Part shown: positions 6,686 to 8,888 of the stretch, piece by piece | Numbering within the stretch: the stretch's first letter is position 1 | Layout: the number at the start of each line of letters is the position of its first letter | NCBI GenBank assembly: GCA_913053915.1 | Contig: CAJXGP010000055.1 | Span: 1-8,888, forward strand | Reading direction: 5' to 3' | Source: an uncultured Ignavibacteriales bacterium | Lineage (GTDB): Bacteria > Bacteroidota > Ignavibacteria > Ignavibacteriales > Ignavibacteriaceae | DNA length: 8,888 nucleotides | Notes under the pieces: model-generated | Database searches by the model: none | What the model was told of the DNA's origin: nothing | Seen by the model: the letters and a program-made list of their open reading frames with translations, nothing else | Made by a program: the position numbers and the translations under genes

Positions 6686-7258
6686 TTATTTTAATGATAA
6701 ACCTGTTTTATCTTTTATCCAACCGACCTTATCGCCGACCTTAATATTAAATTTATTACAAAACCCTGCATTAACCTCAAGTACATATTGTGCAGGCTCG
6801 CTGGAAGAATAAGTTTTATCCGATAAAGGTGTCGTATTTCTTTTTATTGTTACTATTTCCTTTGTAGAATCAATAAATATCATATCTAAAGGGAGATAAG
6901 TATTCCTCATCCAAAAAATTTGTATTTTTATTTGCGGGAATATGAACAGCATCCCTTGATTCTCATTCATTTTTTTACGAAACATTAAACCCAATTCTCT
7001 GTCAAATTCATTATCTGCAATTTGTATATCTATTTTTGTTTTTACACTATCATTCGGTGCTAAAAAAGTAAGCTCACCTTGTTTTTTAAAAACATAATCT
7101 TCGTTTTCTTTGTTTTTTTTTGTAAGATTCGATAGAATAAGAAATGAGATTAAAGCAATAAATAATACTGCTAAAACAATTTTGTAAGGAAAAGTTTTAC
7201 TTTTATTCTGATCCTTTGATTGCAAATTGTGTTGTTTAGAATTTTTCCGTTTTGCCAT
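6686..7258 (-). CDS. DUF192 family protein with N-terminal membrane anchor
   Basis: The 190-aa protein has a basic, Lys-rich cytoplasmic N-terminus (1-24), one transmembrane helix (about 25-43, YKIVLAVLFIALISFLIL), a short linker and a C-terminal DUF192 domain (about 62-183). Family hallmarks: RELGLMFRKKM (87-97), QGMLFIF (101-107), FWMRNTYLPLDMIFID (115-130) and PAQYVLEVNAGF (155-166). DUF192 is a small beta-rich domain of unknown biochemical role, usually found outside the cytoplasmic membrane; the topology here puts it in the periplasm. The ATG at 7258 (minus) has a weak TTGGA-like site upstream. It is convergent with gmhA (76-bp gap, no clear terminator) and divergent from the propeller gene. 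No function can be assigned. Confidence 0.9.
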   Translation of the reverse strand: MAKRKNSKQHNLQSKDQNKSKTFPYKIVLAVLFIALISFLILSNLTKKNKENEDYVFKKQGELTFLAPNDSVKTKIDIQIADNEFDRELGLMFRKKMNENQGMLFIFPQIKIQIFWMRNTYLPLDMIFIDSTKEIVTIKRNTTPLSDKTYSSSEPAQYVLEVNAGFCNKFNIKVGDKVGWIKDKTGLSLK

Positions 7259-7503
7259 TATTAATCCAAATTAAATAATACTAAAATAATAATAAATTTT
7301 AATTAATAATATTGTGTAGCGCATATCATTTTATACTATTATCATTTATCAAATAATCTTCAATTATAAATTTTAAATGATACTTTATTTTTAAAATTAT
7401 TATATATAACTTAATATTTATGATTTCCAAATAGACCTAAATACACCATTCTTCCTAGTCATAATTAAATTTAGAGCTTTATTAAAAAATTTATGACAAT
7501 TAT

Positions 7504-7510
7504 AAAGGGA
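7504..7510 (+). promoter_or_regulatory. Shine-Dalgarno for the propeller protein gene
   Basis: AAAGGGA ends 9 bases before the ATG at 7520. It supports that start, which also gives a clean signal peptide. Confidence 0.55.
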
Positions 7511-7519
7511 TTTATATTC

Positions 7520-8888
7520 ATGAAGTATTTAATAATTAGTATTGTATTTGCCGTTGCATCATTTTTCATTATTTCGTCTTCCAATAAACAAGCACCTTCA
7601 TATAAGAAAATGGAAATTGGAAAAACTACAAAAGTAGAAAACCGGAAGGACCTTCAAAGCAGATCTGAATATGAATTTAATATGTTGAAAGATCCCTCGA
7701 CTAATACCATCCCTGCTAATATAAGATATTTAGAGCTGAAATATGCTGAGACTTTACCGACAATAGAGGATCTTAAACTTCAAAAAGGTATTCGAACGGC
7801 TGAATCATTAAACTGGAAACAATTAGGTCCATCCAATCAAGGGGGTAGAACCAGAGCTTTGGCAATAGATGTTGCTAATGAGAGCGTTATATTGGCCGGC
7901 GGAGTTTCAGGCGGAATGTGGCGGTCAACTAATGGCGGTACAACATGGACTAAAACTACCAAACCGGAACAATTACAAAGTGTTACCTGTATTGCACAAG
8001 ATACACGGGCAGGTCACACGAATACTTTTTATTATGGAACAGGTGAATTAAGAGGGAATTCAGTTAGTGCATCAGGAGCATTTTATTTGGGCAACGGAAT
8101 TTATAAATCAACCGATGACGGAAAAAGCTGGAAATTGCTTCCTTCAACTGCATCAAATACTCCTCAAACTTTTAGCGGTGATTTTGATATAGTTTGGGAT
8201 TTGGCAACCGATCCTTCTAATAGTAATAATAGTATAGTTTATGCCGCCGTGTATGGCGGTATAGAACGTTCTACTGATGGGGGAACTACTTGGACTGATG
8301 TTTTGGGGGATTTATATCATGGGAAATATACTGATGTTATAGTAACTAAAAATGGAGTGGTTTATGCAACTATAAGTAGCGATGGACAATCTAATGCGGG
8401 TATTTGGAAATCAACTACGGGGACGAGCGGAAGTTTTGTGAATATTACTCCAAGCGGATTCCCGTCAACATACAACCGGATTGTATTGGCTGCCGCTCCG
8501 TCGGATCCAAAACAAGTATATTTTTTAGCTCAAACTCCCGGTTCCGGCGCTGTCGGGCATAATTTGTGGAAATATACTGATGGTGCCGCAACACCCTGGG
8601 AAAATCGTACAGCACATCTCCCTGCTTTTGGAGGTAAAGTAGGTAATTTTGATTCACAAAAATCTTATGATCTTTTGATAAAGGTAAAACCGGATAATCC
8701 AAATTTTGTAATTATCGGAGGTACAAATTTATATAGATCAACCGATGGTTTTAAAACCGATATCAACAGTTCAGATTGGATCGGGGGTTATTCTCCTAAT
8801 AATGATATTTCATCATATCCAAATCAACATCCCGATGAGCACTCCTTAGTATTTCTTCCCTCCAATCCTAAGGTGGTCTATTCCGGTA
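7520..8888 (+). CDS. Secreted Asp-box (BNR/sortilin-like) beta-propeller protein, 3'-truncated
   Basis: The frame stays open from ATG 7520 to the window edge (456 codons), so the C-terminus is missing. The N-terminus is a signal peptide or anchor: Lys2, then a hydrophobic core LIISIVFAVASFFIIS. A charged linker leads to WKQLGPSNQGGR (99-110), the usual first strand of these propellers. Asp-boxes STNGGTTW (136-143), STDDGKSW (197-204) and STDGGTTW (251-258) follow, with weaker ones at 298 (STTG) and 407 (STDG). The blade-start pattern 'aDPSN.....VYAA' recurs, and the last visible part (HPDEHSLVFLPSNPKVVYSG) is also typical. Such proteins in Bacteroidota/Ignavibacteria are often over 700 aa and end in a type IX secretion sorting domain, which cannot be checked here. 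Substrate and function are unknown; sialidase activity should not be assumed from Asp-boxes alone. Confidence 0.88.
   Translation, partial: MKYLIISIVFAVASFFIISSSNKQAPSYKKMEIGKTTKVENRKDLQSRSEYEFNMLKDPSTNTIPANIRYLELKYAETLPTIEDLKLQKGIRTAESLNWKQLGPSNQGGRTRALAIDVANESVILAGGVSGGMWRSTNGGTTWTKTTKPEQLQSVTCIAQDTRAGHTNTFYYGTGELRGNSVSASGAFYLGNGIYKSTDDGKSWKLLPSTASNTPQTFSGDFDIVWDLATDPSNSNNSIVYAAVYGGIERSTDGGTTWTDVLGDLYHGKYTDVIVTKNGVVYATISSDGQSNAGIWKSTTGTSGSFVNITPSGFPSTYNRIVLAAAPSDPKQVYFLAQTPGSGAVGHNLWKYTDGAATPWENRTAHLPAFGGKVGNFDSQKSYDLLIKVKPDNPNFVIIGGTNLYRSTDGFKTDINSSDWIGGYSPNNDISSYPNQHPDEHSLVFLPSNPKVVYSG

Noticed and set aside
7869..8051. 60-codon plus-strand open frame
   Set aside because: It lies inside the propeller gene in another frame and has no conserved features; the 7520 frame explains the region.
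8445..8702. 85-codon minus-strand open frame
   Set aside because: It is antisense to the propeller gene, where conserved protein motifs are on the plus strand, and has no ribosome binding site.
1..8888. A previously undescribed multi-gene system such as a defence island or biosynthetic cluster
   Set aside because: All genes belong to recognisable families with housekeeping or envelope roles, and orientations and spacing do not suggest a cassette beyond the GGGPS-gmhA pair.

Overview
This AT-rich window (roughly one third G+C by eye) comes from a Gram-negative bacterium, most likely of the Bacteroidota/Chlorobiota (FCB) lineage, with Ignavibacteria-type organisms as my best guess. Four things point that way: a bacterial geranylgeranylglyceryl phosphate synthase of the kind known from that superphylum, a heptose-pathway gene (gmhA) implying LPS, a large secreted Asp-box propeller protein, and two promoter-like sites matching the Bacteroidota pattern TTG-N20/21-TAnnTTTG. 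The taxon is inferred from gene character; no marker gene fixes it.

Layout. Positions 1-1798 (+) hold the 3' part of a class A penicillin-binding protein (PBP1A type) whose start lies before the window. A tRNA-Leu(CAG) follows at 1980-2063. Positions 2064-2396 are gene-free and carry what look like decayed copies of a dispersed inverted repeat. The transcription accessory protein gene tex is at 2397-4589 (+), closed by a hairpin. Positions 4590-5186 are a long gene-free stretch with several hairpins. The ether-lipid enzyme gene (5187-5945, +) and gmhA (6022-6609, +) follow as a likely co-transcribed pair. A membrane-anchored DUF192 protein gene lies on the minus strand (6686-7258), convergent with gmhA. 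Divergent from it, a secreted Asp-box (BNR/sortilin-like) beta-propeller gene begins at 7520 (+) and is still open at the right edge.

Functionally the window is mostly housekeeping and cell-envelope genes: peptidoglycan polymerisation and cross-linking (PBP1A), a glycerol-phosphate prenyl ether lipid step (GGGPS), the first step of ADP-heptose synthesis for LPS core (GmhA), and an exported propeller protein. Tex and tRNA-Leu are information-processing genes. I see no CRISPR array, transposase, integrase, toxin-antitoxin pair or defence cassette, and nothing I would call an undescribed multi-gene system. The points most worth a second look are the archaeal-type lipid enzyme with its structured leader, the truncated propeller gene, and the repeat-bearing spacer after the tRNA.
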